DNA of 64,000 nt from Aliiglaciecola sp. CAU 1673 (GTDB lineage Bacteria; Pseudomonadota; Gammaproteobacteria; Enterobacterales; Alteromonadaceae). The notes under the pieces were generated by a model, which searched no databases, had not been told where the DNA came from, and saw only the letters and a list, made by a program, of their open reading frames with translations. The DNA is taken from positions 371,883-435,882 of the forward strand of contig NZ_JARHUG010000001.1 in NCBI RefSeq assembly GCF_029223185.1, read 5' to 3'. Both the position numbers and the translations under genes were made by a program. Below, in pieces: positions 1-8,846 of this stretch; position 1 is the stretch's first letter, and each line of letters starts with the position of its first letter.

Positions 1-572
1 TGGTTGCTAACCCACAGGTAGTTTTCCGGCTTCCCTTCTTGGTTTTTATAGGGGGTGGCTGCATCCGTGTAGATATGGGTCAGCCATCCGGCTCTGATTT
101 GCTCAGGTGACAGGCGTGTAACCTTGAGAGTATGCAGCAAGTGCTGGTACATATACTCGATATCGGTATCATCATCCGCCCCCCAGGCTTCGCCGGGCGG
201 TACCAGCACAAAATCGATGGTTTCTGACAAATGGCTGGGAATTCCTTGCCCCCAAATGCTGGGCTTATCGGGCTTTCCCCAGTCGTCGCGGGTATAAAAA
301 CGGCCAAAAGGCCCTTCGCCGCCTATTTTATCCATTTCCGTTACCAGGCCGGTCCAATTGGCAATGCTTTGCCCTAACCAAAAGCCAGCCAGTTTGTCCT
401 GATAAGCGCGCCGGGAGACAATACTGGTCTGCTGCCCCTTATCGGCTGCACAAAAAGCCGGCGCACTGGCATGGGCCGCGCTCATCACTTCCCAGGTCAC
501 AAGTATGGTTAGTAACGATGCCATAAGCGGACGTCGAATCGCGTTGTTGTTTGGGCCGTTGGCGATGGTCAC
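1..572 (-). CDS. ADP-ribosylglycohydrolase family protein, secreted, 3' part outside the window
   Basis: Read on the minus strand, the frame stays open to the window edge, so the C-terminus is missing. The N-terminus has two Arg followed by a hydrophobic stretch ending in AAHASA, a likely Sec signal peptide. The mature part begins with DKLAGFWLGQSIANWTG, the usual opening of ADP-ribosylglycohydrolases, and later has GADDDTDIEYMY, matching the family's acidic metal-binding DDDT motif. Members hydrolyse ADP-ribose bonds using divalent metal; a periplasmic location is inferred from the signal. A GTG start at 572 is preferred because AAGGAG lies 8-9 bases upstream; an internal ATG at 524 is the alternative. 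It lies 39 bp downstream of the serine hydrolase gene on the same strand, so the two may be cotranscribed. Confidence 0.8.
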   Translation of the reverse strand, partial: MTIANGPNNNAIRRPLMASLLTILVTWEVMSAAHASAPAFCAADKGQQTSIVSRRAYQDKLAGFWLGQSIANWTGLVTEMDKIGGEGPFGRFYTRDDWGKPDKPSIWGQGIPSHLSETIDFVLVPPGEAWGADDDTDIEYMYQHLLHTLKVTRLSPEQIRAGWLTHIYTDAATPYKNQEGKPENYLWVSN

Positions 573-611
573 GGTCAATACTCTCCTTAACAGCCAACAG
601 AAACTTATCGC

Positions 612-1820
612 TTATCTGGCCTGCAGCAGACTGGGCAGAATATGATTTAGCATCCAACCGTCCCAACGGTATTCCTGCTGTTGTTGGTAGTTGTAGGCCC
701 GCCCCAGGATGACGACCACAGCGTTTAATGTGGGTAAGACAATTAAATGTTGTCCGCCCAGGCCCTCGCCCCGGTAGGTGGGAACACTCTGGCCGTTTAC
801 CATGAAGTCGCTGGTCCACCATTGATAGCCATAACCACTGGTTTGCAAATCCACATGACGGCGAGTGGACTCTTCAACCCATTGAGTCGATATTACTTGC
901 TCACCCTGCCAGTTCCCTTTGTTCAGAAACAACTGCCCTATCTTGGCAAGATCCCTGGCCGTCAAATACAGTGCGCCGCCGGTGTGTAGCTGTCCACCAA
1001 CTGTCCAATAATTATATTTTTCAATGCCAAGTGGGGATAACAGGTTTTGCTCTAAAAAGCTGTCTACGGTTTGGCCGGATGTCAGCTCCAAAAGGGTACC
1101 AAGGGCATACGATACGCCAGTGGAATAAGCGAAGGTGGTGCCTGGCTCGGTACTCATTGGTCTGTTCAGCAAGAAGGCGAGGGGATCGGGGGCACTGTTC
1201 ATTTGCCCCAATAAATCAGTCCCATCCCATTCATCCCATTGATAGCCATGGCGCATGGTTAACCAGTCTTTTAGCCTGATGGAAGCTTTGGCATCGTTCC
1301 AATTGGCGATGGGTTGCTTATGGCCAAAATACTGATGCACCTCAATCTCTACGTCTGAGATCACGCCCTGGTCAATGGCGATGCCTATCAGAGCAGAGGC
1401 GATGCTTTTGGTCACTGAATACAGTGTATGCACATCAATATCCTGATTACCAACTCTGTGGTCAGTGCTGTCCAGCTGGGTGCGAATACGCTCATCGAAG
1501 AGCAATTTGTTGTCTTTGACGATCAGTATATGGTCAATATGACGGTATCCGCTTTGGTTCTGACGGATCCTGTCCATCATGGTGCTCAGGGCGTAGTCAT
1601 TAATACCAAAATCAGCAAGATGCGCAGTCTGCCAACCATCATTGGCTGAGGTTGGGACTTGATAGCTGTATGGTGTCGGGGGGCTGTTTTCGCCAATTCC
1701 CCCGGGCGTCTCGACGTTGGACCCGTCCGTGCTTCCACCACAGGCCGACAACACGAATAGCAGCAACAATATTGGCGACATTGCAGAGCTATGCTTGGTG
1801 TTTATCAAAGTCCATTTCAT
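612..1820 (-). CDS. beta-lactamase-family (class C-like) serine hydrolase, lipoprotein
   Basis: A protein of 402 residues with a lipobox (LSAC, Cys27) after a hydrophobic N-terminus, so probably a periplasm-facing lipoprotein. The catalytic SxxK motif is S135-V-T-K138 in LYSVTKSIAS. At the position of the usual YxN motif it reads Y232-S-T, so the third motif residue is atypical. Members act as esterases, D-amino-acid or peptide hydrolases rather than true beta-lactamases; the substrate is unknown. The start at 1820 has GAGGAA at suitable distance. It precedes the ADP-ribosylglycohydrolase on the same strand. Confidence 0.85.
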   Translation of the reverse strand: MKWTLINTKHSSAMSPILLLLFVLSACGGSTDGSNVETPGGIGENSPPTPYSYQVPTSANDGWQTAHLADFGINDYALSTMMDRIRQNQSGYRHIDHILIVKDNKLLFDERIRTQLDSTDHRVGNQDIDVHTLYSVTKSIASALIGIAIDQGVISDVEIEVHQYFGHKQPIANWNDAKASIRLKDWLTMRHGYQWDEWDGTDLLGQMNSAPDPLAFLLNRPMSTEPGTTFAYSTGVSYALGTLLELTSGQTVDSFLEQNLLSPLGIEKYNYWTVGGQLHTGGALYLTARDLAKIGQLFLNKGNWQGEQVISTQWVEESTRRHVDLQTSGYGYQWWTSDFMVNGQSVPTYRGEGLGGQHLIVLPTLNAVVVILGRAYNYQQQQEYRWDGWMLNHILPSLLQAR

Positions 1821-2020
1821 GTGCTTTCCTCAAAATGGAATATTGTGCTGATCCTTTGTCTGTTTTCTTACCTTGCGGCAGTGATTTAACTCTATTGCAA
1901 CGGCGATAATTTGTACATTTCATCCTTTTGCCCAGGCACAGGTAGCCCCTTTCAGTCCTGCTTGCATTCCAGCTGGCCAATACTAGTGTTTTAAGCTATT
2001 GAATTTTTTTGGAATTGGAT

Positions 2021-3700
2021 ATGTTTTGTGAGCAATACAGCACTATTCGGGCACTCCTTGCCATCTTACCAATGATTCTGCTTGGCGCCTGTCAACCACA
2101 GGAAAAGCAGGAGGCGGCAGACTTGGTGATCAGCCAAAGTCGTATCTGGACGGCTGACGACAATAATCGTTGGGCCGAGGCGTTGGCGATTAAGGGAGAT
2201 AAGATTCTGGCGGTGGGCAGCGACAAGGAGATTGCCGCCTATATTGGCGAGAACACTGTGCATTGGCAACGTCCTGGTGCCCTAGTATTGCCGGGTTTTA
2301 TTGATAGTCATGTGCATTTTCTGACTGGCGGGGCCGGGCTTTCCTCAGTGCAATTGCGTGATGCCAAAACCAAAGAAGAATTTATCCGTCGCATTGCAGA
2401 GCATGCCAAAACCCTGCCACCAGGCGAGTGGATCCTAAACGGTGATTGGGATCATGAAAATTGGGGAGGCGAGCTGCCCAGCCGCGATTGGATCGATAAG
2501 GTGACACCTGATAACCCGGTATTAATTAACCGTCTCGATGGGCATATGTTGCTGGCCAATTCTTTAGCCCTGCAAAAGGCGGGGATTAATGGTGAAACCG
2601 AGCAGGTGGAAGGTGGGGAGATCGTCAAGGATGATCAGGGCCAGCCCACCGGCGTACTTAAAGACAATGCAATGAATTTGGCATTGGCTGCCGTACCCGC
2701 CAAAGGACCTGATGAACTTGAGCGGGATTTGGCGGCGGCCATGGCTTATGCCGCTAGTGAAGGCGTGACCAGTGTGCATGATATGGGCGACTGGCAGAGC
2801 CTGGATACTTACCGCCGGGCCAGGCAGGAGCAGCGCCTTAAAACCCGCATCTATGCGGTAATGCCGCTGGCAGATTGGCCACGCCTGGCGAAGGAAGTAG
2901 AAGAGCAGGGGAGAGGCGATCATTGGTTACGAATTGGTGGATTAAAAGGCTTTATGGATGGCTCTTTGGGCTCCCATACGGCCGCTTTTTATGAACCTTA
3001 CACCGACCAGCCCGACGACAGTGGCTTTTTTATTAACCCTCCCGAGCAAATGCGCCAGTGGATAGAAGGTGCCGATGCTGCCGGATTACATATTATTACC
3101 CATGCCATTGGCGATAAGGCCATAGGCAGTTTGCTGGATATCTATGCGGGCCTGCCAGAAAGCGAGCGCGAGAGAAGATTGCGGATTGAGCATGCTCAGC
3201 ATATCCATCCTGATGATATCGCCCGTTTCGCCAATCAACAGGTGATTGCCAGTATGCAACCCTACCATGCCATTGACGATGGGCGTTGGGCGGACAGAGT
3301 GATTGGTGAAGAGCGCGCCAAGACTACCTATGCTTTTGCTTCTTTGTTGGCATCCGGAGCCACAATCGCCTTCGGCAGCGATTGGTTTGTGGCACCTATC
3401 TCACCTATTAAGGGCATTTACGCCGCCGTAACCCGTCGCACCCTGGATGGGGCGCATCCAGATGGTTGGGTGCCTGAGCAGAAAATCTCGGTGGAGCAGG
3501 CGCTTCGTGCTTATACCCAGTCGGCCGCTTATGCGTCTTTTGATGAGGGTATCAAGGGCAGTTTGACCCCTGGCAAACTGGCGGATCTGGTCATCCTGGA
3601 TAAAGACCTTTTTGAAATCCCGGCAGCAGATATTGCTGATGTAAAGGTATTGAAAACCCTGGTGGGGGGCGAAGTAGTGTATGACTTAGCAAATCCATAA
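2021..3700 (+). CDS. amidohydrolase family lipoprotein (YtcJ-like)
   Basis: About 559 residues. The N-terminus is a lipoprotein signal with lipobox LGAC (Cys24). The enzyme part shows the amidohydrolase metal motif DSHVHF, a later HAIGDKA segment, RIEHAQHI, and a C-terminal FGSDW followed by a GKLADLVILD beta-sandwich end, which together match the YtcJ/AepA-like metal-dependent amidohydrolases. These hydrolyse amide or related bonds; the substrate is not predictable. ATG 2021 is chosen because GGA sits 7 bases upstream; a TTG at 2009 extends the frame but has no ribosome site. The gene is divergent from the serine hydrolase, with about 200 bp between them for promoters. Confidence 0.85.
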   Translation: MFCEQYSTIRALLAILPMILLGACQPQEKQEAADLVISQSRIWTADDNNRWAEALAIKGDKILAVGSDKEIAAYIGENTVHWQRPGALVLPGFIDSHVHFLTGGAGLSSVQLRDAKTKEEFIRRIAEHAKTLPPGEWILNGDWDHENWGGELPSRDWIDKVTPDNPVLINRLDGHMLLANSLALQKAGINGETEQVEGGEIVKDDQGQPTGVLKDNAMNLALAAVPAKGPDELERDLAAAMAYAASEGVTSVHDMGDWQSLDTYRRARQEQRLKTRIYAVMPLADWPRLAKEVEEQGRGDHWLRIGGLKGFMDGSLGSHTAAFYEPYTDQPDDSGFFINPPEQMRQWIEGADAAGLHIITHAIGDKAIGSLLDIYAGLPESERERRLRIEHAQHIHPDDIARFANQQVIASMQPYHAIDDGRWADRVIGEERAKTTYAFASLLASGATIAFGSDWFVAPISPIKGIYAAVTRRTLDGAHPDGWVPEQKISVEQALRAYTQSAAYASFDEGIKGSLTPGKLADLVILDKDLFEIPAADIADVKVLKTLVGGEVVYDLANP

Positions 3701-3784
3701 AAGCCAGGTTGGTGATGATCAGAAAGCTGAGTGCTTGCGTATATCCGGTTTGTGCTGACATTTTATGCCAAACGGTGATTCCCG

Positions 3785-5545
3785 ATGATCAGATTTTTTA
3801 CCACAAAGGATGAGAGCAATTTAAAAGCTGTGCTTGACCAAGCTATTGATGCGGTTATTACCATTGATGAAGCTAACTGCGTGACGTATTTCAATGCAGC
3901 TGCCGAAAAACTCTGGGGGTACAAAGCAAAAGAAGTGCTTGGCAACAATGTGAAAATGTTAGTCCCGAGAAACATTCAGGCTAATCATGATGATTATGTC
4001 AATGCCAACAGACGGACGGGGGTTGATAAGATCGTCGGTACTTCCCGAGACATTAGGTTGCAAAGAAAAGACGGCACATGGACCTGGTGCAATCTGTCTC
4101 TATCCAAAGTGTCAATCAACGGAAAGATTTCCTACACCGCTTTTGTCAAAGATATCAGTGTGCAAAAGGCAGCAATTGAACAAATTGATCAGACATTAGA
4201 GCAATGCATAGATGCTGTGGTAACTATTGACCAGCACAATAACATTATTTTCTTTAACGCTGCTGCTGAAAAATTATGGGGTTGTAAACGGGAACAGGTA
4301 TTGGGAAAAAACGTCAAAATGCTGGTTCCACAGGCTATTCAGGCAAAGCATGATGACTATGTGAATGCCAATCGCAATACTGGGAAGGATAAGATTGTGG
4401 GCACGTCCCGTGATGTGCAGGTTGAAACCCTTGACGGACGAAAAATTTGGGCAAACTTGTCTTTATCCAAGGTCAGTGTTGGTGAAGGTCATATTTATAC
4501 AGCCTTTGTTAAAGACATCACCGAAGAGAAACTGCAACGTGAAGAGTTTGCCACCTTGTCTTTGGTCGCCAATGAGACCGATAACTCGGTAATCATCACA
4601 GGACCTGACCGCCTTATTGAATATGTAAATCCCGGATTCACAAGATTGACGGGTTACTCGTTGGATGAGGTCAGAGGCAAGAAGCCAAGCGACATATTGC
4701 AGGGTAAACATACGTCTGCATCGACCAAAGAGCGGATACGCAAGGCATTGAATGAGCAGCGGGCTTTCTACGAAGAAATCTTGAATTATGATAAGCAAGG
4801 CAACGCCTACTGGATATCGCTAGCTATTAACCCCGTTTTCGATGAACAGGGTAGGTTGCATAAATTTATCTCTATCCAGGCCAATATTGATGAGACCAAA
4901 AAGCGTTCTCTGGAAAACGATGTGCGCCTTGAAGCTATTAATCGCAGCAATATCGTTATGGAATGGGACTCTTTTGGAAACATTGTAATGGCCAACAGTC
5001 AGGCGCTCGCTTGTCTAGCATTTGCGAACCTAAGCGCCATGAAGACCAAACTCCGCAGCTTGTCCGACTATCTGACGGCAGAAACATGGAAAAAGGTGCA
5101 GGGTGGTCAGTTTGTTAATACTGAGCTTAGTTTGCCGGGTTCAGCTGAGGGGCATCACGCCCAGCTTGCGGTTGCCATTGCTCCGGTGCTGGATGCCGAG
5201 GAGAAGCTCAACAAGATTTTAGTCTTTGGCTCTGATGTATCCCAGCGAAATGCAGTGATAGCACAAACACATGGCGCTATGTCCCAAGTGCTGGATCGTA
5301 TAGGCAGTATTGTTCAAACCATTAACGGCATTTCCGATCAGACCAACTTATTAGCACTTAATGCTGCCATTGAGTCTGCCAGAGCCGGAGAAGCGGGAAG
5401 AGGATTTGCGGTGGTTGCCGATGAGGTCCGCAATTTGGCCAAACGCACAACAGTCTCCGCGTCGGAGATTGGTACCCTTATTGAGGAAACCAAGAGCCAT
5501 GTTGAAACGTTGGCCGGCTATATGGGCAAACAGAAGGGCGGTTGA
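3785..5545 (+). CDS. soluble PAS-PAS-PAS chemoreceptor (methyl-accepting chemotaxis-like protein)
   Basis: 586 residues with no obvious membrane segment, so a cytoplasmic sensor. PAS1 (about 12-125) and PAS2 (about 130-247) are close copies of each other: both carry [16 protein letters not shown] and KIVGTSRD segments and end in YTAFVKDI. A third, different PAS (about 258-370) follows, then a linker and a receptor signalling tip near 515-570 ([20 protein letters not shown]) that binds CheA/CheW. The protein stops soon after the tip, so the return helix of the coiled hairpin is short. This layout fits an intracellular redox or ligand sensor feeding chemotaxis. The ligand or cofactor is unknown. 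Confidence 0.88.
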   Translation: MIRFFTTKDESNLKAVLDQAIDAVITIDEANCVTYFNAAAEKLWGYKAKEVLGNNVKMLVPRNIQANHDDYVNANRRTGVDKIVGTSRDIRLQRKDGTWTWCNLSLSKVSINGKISYTAFVKDISVQKAAIEQIDQTLEQCIDAVVTIDQHNNIIFFNAAAEKLWGCKREQVLGKNVKMLVPQAIQAKHDDYVNANRNTGKDKIVGTSRDVQVETLDGRKIWANLSLSKVSVGEGHIYTAFVKDITEEKLQREEFATLSLVANETDNSVIITGPDRLIEYVNPGFTRLTGYSLDEVRGKKPSDILQGKHTSASTKERIRKALNEQRAFYEEILNYDKQGNAYWISLAINPVFDEQGRLHKFISIQANIDETKKRSLENDVRLEAINRSNIVMEWDSFGNIVMANSQALACLAFANLSAMKTKLRSLSDYLTAETWKKVQGGQFVNTELSLPGSAEGHHAQLAVAIAPVLDAEEKLNKILVFGSDVSQRNAVIAQTHGAMSQVLDRIGSIVQTINGISDQTNLLALNAAIESARAGEAGRGFAVVADEVRNLAKRTTVSASEIGTLIEETKSHVETLAGYMGKQKGG

Positions 5546-5553
5546 TACCGCCC
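5536..5553. other. 7-bp hairpin between convergent genes
   Basis: GGGCGGT, a TGAT loop, then ACCGCCC. The hairpin covers the stop codon of the PAS chemoreceptor gene and lies between it and the convergent symporter gene. No T-run follows on either strand, so it is a weak terminator candidate or a 3'-end stability structure. Confidence 0.4.
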
Positions 5554-5580
5554 GTTGCTCGACTATTAAAAGCTGTTTGA

Positions 5581-7143
5581 TTACCACCAGGTAGCGTATA
5601 AGGCCGCTAAAATGATCACCACACCAAGGGCGGCAAAATTAAAGCTGGGTTTGGACGCAAAGTGAATATCCTGCAGGTGAATGGCCTTGGCTTCACCATC
5701 GCCTTTGCCCATATGAGAAACCAGTAAACCCAGCCCTAAGCAGGCCAAAAACACCAGTCCCACCCGGTCGATAAAGGGCAGTTCAGGCCACAGGATTTTT
5801 AGTGCGAATGACAACACGGCAGATCCCACTGCAGCAGTCAGTGCACCGTTGCCATTGGCCTTTTTGTAAAACAGGCCGAGCAGGAAGATAGCTACAATGC
5901 CGGGGGTAAAGAAGCCGGTAAACTCCTGAATATATTGGAAGGCTTGATCAAACTGGCCAAGCAACGGCTGGGCCACTACCATGGCAATACCCAGCGCCGA
6001 GAGGCTGACCATACGGCCCATATTCACATAATGGCGCTGGCTGCGGTTAGGCGCCAAATGGGTATAGATATCCATGGTGAAAATGGTCGAGATGCTGTTA
6101 CACATGGATGCCAACGACGACACAATGGCCGCAACTAAAGCCGCAAAGATAAGACCTTTAAGGCCTGTGGGCATCAGCTTCATCATCTCTGGGTAAGCTT
6201 GGTCGGAAGCCGACAGGCTGGGGTAGAGCACCGCGGCGGCCAAGCCCGGTAAAACCACGATAATCGGCAGAAACACCTTTAAATAAGCGGCAAAGACAAT
6301 GCCCTTACGCGCTTCGTTAAGATCTTTGGCGCCCAAAGCACGCTGAATAATATATTGGTTAAAGCCCCAGTAAGAGAAATGCATTACCCACATACCGCCC
6401 AATAACACCGAGAGACCAGGCAAACTGGCGTAATGGGGGTTATCGGGAGAGAGGATCATATCGAATTTCTCCGGTACCCGTTCTGTCAGGGTCACGAAGC
6501 CAGCCAGCATGCCATTGCCATCACTGACTGCATCGAGGGCAAGATAGGATAGTATCAATCCGCCAACCACCAGTAGCGTGACCTGAATAATATCGGTCAG
6601 GGCGACTGCTTTAAGGCCGCCGTATAGCGAATAGGCCACTGAGAAAAGCGCCAGGAAAACCATGCCAAAGAACATATCCACTCCGGCCACACTTTCAATG
6701 GCCAGGCCGCCCAGCCATAAAATGCTGGTCAGATTGACCAGCACATACACGCCCAGCCAGAAAACCGCCATCACCGTACGCACCCGGCTATCGAAGCGCT
6801 GTTCCAGAAATTGCGGCATGGTGTAGATGCCTTTGGCCAGGAAAATAGGTAAGAAGTACTTCCCCACCACCAATAAGGTGATTGCTGCCAACCATTCATA
6901 GGAGGCGATTGCCAGTCCAATGGCGTAACCCGAACCAGACATGCCAATAATCTGCTCTGCACTGATATTGGCGGCGATTAGCGAGGCACCGATAGCCCAC
7001 CAGGGTAGGGCTTTGCCCGCCAGAAAATAGTCGCTGGTATCGCGCTGATGGCCTTTTTCGGTGCGTGACACCCAGGCCGCCACAAGCAACAGGCCTATGA
7101 CGTAAACAATAAAAACGGAGGTATCCAGTTGGCTCAGATTCAT
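5581..7143 (-). CDS. sodium/solute symporter, SSS (SGLT-like) family
   Basis: 520 residues, strongly hydrophobic, with about 13-14 predicted membrane helices. The N-terminal region has SDYFLAGKALPWWAIGASL and ANISAEQIIGMSGSGYA, which are typical of SGLT-type sodium/sugar or sodium/myo-inositol symporters. It would import a small solute, probably a sugar or polyol, with sodium across the inner membrane. The substrate is not assignable, and no sugar-catabolic genes are adjacent. It is convergent with the PAS chemoreceptor gene. Confidence 0.88.
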   Translation of the reverse strand: MNLSQLDTSVFIVYVIGLLLVAAWVSRTEKGHQRDTSDYFLAGKALPWWAIGASLIAANISAEQIIGMSGSGYAIGLAIASYEWLAAITLLVVGKYFLPIFLAKGIYTMPQFLEQRFDSRVRTVMAVFWLGVYVLVNLTSILWLGGLAIESVAGVDMFFGMVFLALFSVAYSLYGGLKAVALTDIIQVTLLVVGGLILSYLALDAVSDGNGMLAGFVTLTERVPEKFDMILSPDNPHYASLPGLSVLLGGMWVMHFSYWGFNQYIIQRALGAKDLNEARKGIVFAAYLKVFLPIIVVLPGLAAAVLYPSLSASDQAYPEMMKLMPTGLKGLIFAALVAAIVSSLASMCNSISTIFTMDIYTHLAPNRSQRHYVNMGRMVSLSALGIAMVVAQPLLGQFDQAFQYIQEFTGFFTPGIVAIFLLGLFYKKANGNGALTAAVGSAVLSFALKILWPELPFIDRVGLVFLACLGLGLLVSHMGKGDGEAKAIHLQDIHFASKPSFNFAALGVVIILAALYATWW

Positions 7144-7274
7144 GGCGGTTTATTGTTGGTTTTTTTATAGCCTAGAGGAAATTAGTTAAAGTTGGCTACT
7201 AAGAAAGCATTGCAGACGCATTTTTATTTATTGAACAGGGAAGAGGGAGCGGCCGAGGTGGCCGCCACTGCGGG

Positions 7275-7520
7275 TTAGTGGGAACGGCTGTTAATCCATT
7301 CCACTATCTGGTCTTTTTGATAAAGACGCTTTTTCTTCAAGCTCTCCAGATAGAAGTCATCGCAGGCGATGGCGCCTTCCTCGATGCGATGGATCTCATC
7401 ATCCAGCGCATGATACTTATCGGCCAGATGAGAAAAGGTGGAACTGGACGTTCTGAGACGATTGATTTGATCTTTGTACTGCGGGAATTCGCTGAACAGA
7501 TCGTGTTTAGGAATGATCAT
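7275..7520 (-). CDS. YdcH family protein (DUF465)
   Basis: 81 residues, highly charged and helical. It shows the family pattern of an N-terminal LFSEFPQYKDQI segment, LADKYHALDDEI in the middle and LKKKRLYQKDQI near the end. The function of YdcH/DUF465 proteins is unknown; they are small cytoplasmic helical-hairpin proteins. The start is supported by AAGGAGT 5 bases upstream of the ATG at 7520. Confidence 0.9.
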   Translation of the reverse strand: MIIPKHDLFSEFPQYKDQINRLRTSSSTFSHLADKYHALDDEIHRIEEGAIACDDFYLESLKKKRLYQKDQIVEWINSRSH

Positions 7521-7646
7521 TTTGACTCCTTAAATAGTTAGTAAACAAAGGGTCAAAGCTAATTATAGTCGGTATATAAAAGCTGTTTAGAGATTATCTG
7601 GATCTGCATATTGCAGTATTTTGCGGCCAGGGAACCCAAGACAAAT

Positions 7647-7693
7647 AGCAGTAAAAAGCAGGGCGCTAAAAGAGCGCCTTGCTTTTTACTGCT
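7647..7693 (-). terminator. long hairpin, probable bidirectional terminator
   Basis: Two arms of about 21 bp, AGCAGTAAAAAGCAGGGCGC on the left and its near-perfect complement on the right, with a short A-rich loop. The GC core is flanked by A5 and T5, so both strands read as a stem followed by T residues. It lies directly after the lipoprotein gene that ends at 7706 and upstream of YdcH. Confidence 0.8.
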
Positions 7694-7705
7694 CAAGAGG
7701 GGGAT

Positions 7706-8083
7706 TTAACAATCGTCGTCTTTGGCATCAACGCCTTCTTTAACCTTTTCGCAAAGATCTTCCACTTCATTGCCTACATCATTGGCCGCTTCTTGCAGTT
7801 CATCGCCGGCGTTGGCCATGCCCTCGGATACTTCATCGGCAGCGTCACTCATATTGTCGCCGATCTCATCGGCCGCGTCGCTGGCACCTTCTTTCATTTC
7901 ATCCAGGGAATCGCCCATGCTTGCGGCCGTTTCATCTAGAGTTTCGCCAGCCTTCTCTGCAGCTTGCTCCAGTTGTTCTTTAACGTCTTTCGCCTTCTCT
8001 TCGGTTTTCTGTTCCGAACAGGCGGTTAGTCCAAGGGACAAGGAAAGTGCTGCCAAAAGACAGTAAAACGCTGTTTTCTTCAT
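7706..8083 (-). CDS. small acidic lipoprotein with hendecad repeats
   Basis: 125 residues; function not recognised. The N-terminus is a lipoprotein signal with lipobox LTAC (Cys22). Residues 46-111 form six consecutive 11-residue units, for example GDSLDEMKEGA, SDAADEIGDNM and SDAADEVSEGM. This predicts a continuous right-handed or amphipathic helix, as in LEA-like and apolipoprotein-like proteins. Two extra cysteines (111 and the last residue, 125) could form a disulfide. A role at the envelope surface, such as stress or desiccation protection, is only a guess. The gene stands alone with its own hairpin terminator. Confidence 0.8.
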   Translation of the reverse strand: MKKTAFYCLLAALSLSLGLTACSEQKTEEKAKDVKEQLEQAAEKAGETLDETAASMGDSLDEMKEGASDAADEIGDNMSDAADEVSEGMANAGDELQEAANDVGNEVEDLCEKVKEGVDAKDDDC

Positions 8084-8293
8084 GACTCATCTCCTAAATT
8101 ATTGTTTGCGTTTTATTAGCACTTTTCGTTTTGACGAATAAATCGGATAAAATTCAATGCCATAACAAGCAAAGTGCTTGTTCAAGCATAGTCGTTCTTA
8201 TTCGAAGTGGGAAAAACCCGTAACATTTATTGGCTTTTTAATCGGATTGTTAGGCTGAGGGTGGAACTAACCCCGAAATCCAGGGTAGGTATT

Positions 8294-8323
8294 ATTCAAT
8301 CCGCCCTAGCGGGCGCATTGAAT
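8294..8323 (-). terminator. inverted repeat over the stop codon of the zinc-finger gene
   Basis: ATTCAAT, CGCCC, TAG, GGGCG and ATTGAAT give a two-part stem (7 bp plus 5-6 bp) with a 3-4 base loop. The minus-strand stop codon (8306-8308) sits in the loop. No T-run follows, so it may be a transcript 3'-end stabiliser rather than a classical terminator. Confidence 0.45.
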
Positions 8324-8632
8324 ACAAAGGGTAGTGTAGGGCAGGGCTTCCAGGCGTTTGGGATCGATGGGGCCACCGCAATGACTGCAGTCAAAGTAAT
8401 TGCTATGTTCAATACGCCCCAAGGCTAATTGAATCTGCTGAAGTTCCTTATGCATGCCGTCTTCCAGCGCATTTAATACTTCTTCATTTTCACGCTCTGC
8501 CGCTTGCTCATCAGAATCGGCACTACGGCCCAAGCGGAAATCAGCATGAATGCCTTCCAACTGCGCTTGCAGCTCTGCCTGACGGGCAATCAATGTTTCT
8601 TTGAAGTGCTCTAGTTTCATACAGTTGCTCAT
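8306..8632 (-). CDS. TraR/DksA family zinc-finger protein
   Basis: 108 residues. The N-terminal two thirds is a charged helical hairpin; the C-terminus has a four-cysteine zinc finger, CSHCGGPI then CIQC, with PKRLEALPYTTL between, as in DksA/TraR relatives. DksA family proteins bind the RNA polymerase secondary channel; small members of this type are often of unknown function. The start is uncertain: ATG 8632 or ATG 8620, and neither has a strong ribosome site. The gene is divergent from the large lipoprotein gene. Confidence 0.87.
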   Translation of the reverse strand: MSNCMKLEHFKETLIARQAELQAQLEGIHADFRLGRSADSDEQAAERENEEVLNALEDGMHKELQQIQLALGRIEHSNYFDCSHCGGPIDPKRLEALPYTTLCIQCAR

Positions 8633-8736
8633 TTAACTTTATCTGCTTTTACACTAGTCCGCTTTTGTCACTTCGCAATAGAGCGAGATCAATGATTGTG
8701 TTTTATTGCGTTTGCCAAGATAGGTTCTACCCTGTG

Positions 8737-8754
8737 ATGAAAGTTTTATGACAG
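8737..8754 (-). promoter_or_regulatory. PhoB-box-like element facing the zinc-finger gene
   Basis: On the minus strand it reads CTGTCAT-AAAA-CTTTCAT, close to the PhoB consensus of two 7-bp repeats with a 4-bp AT spacer. No good -10 hexamer lies 10 bp downstream leftward; a TATCTT occurs 14 bp away. It could be a second operator for the rightward promoter or a weak divergent promoter. Confidence 0.4.
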
Positions 8755-8761
8755 TGAACAG

Positions 8762-8795
8762 CTGTAACAAAAGTGTCACTGGTCTTGGGTACTCT
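8762..8795 (+). promoter_or_regulatory. Pho-box promoter of the large lipoprotein gene
   Basis: Two 7-bp repeats with a 4-bp spacer, CTGTAAC-AAAA-GTGTCAC (8762-8779), match the PhoB-box pattern. Exactly 10 bp later comes TACTCT (8790-8795), usable as a -10. Transcription would start near 8802, giving a leader of about 45 bases before the ATG at 8847. The same spacing recurs at four other promoters in the window. Confidence 0.72.
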
Positions 8796-8846
8796 TGCTC
8801 GCAACTTTTTTCGCATAACTAGAATTGTTGTTTTTTGGAGAGCTCA

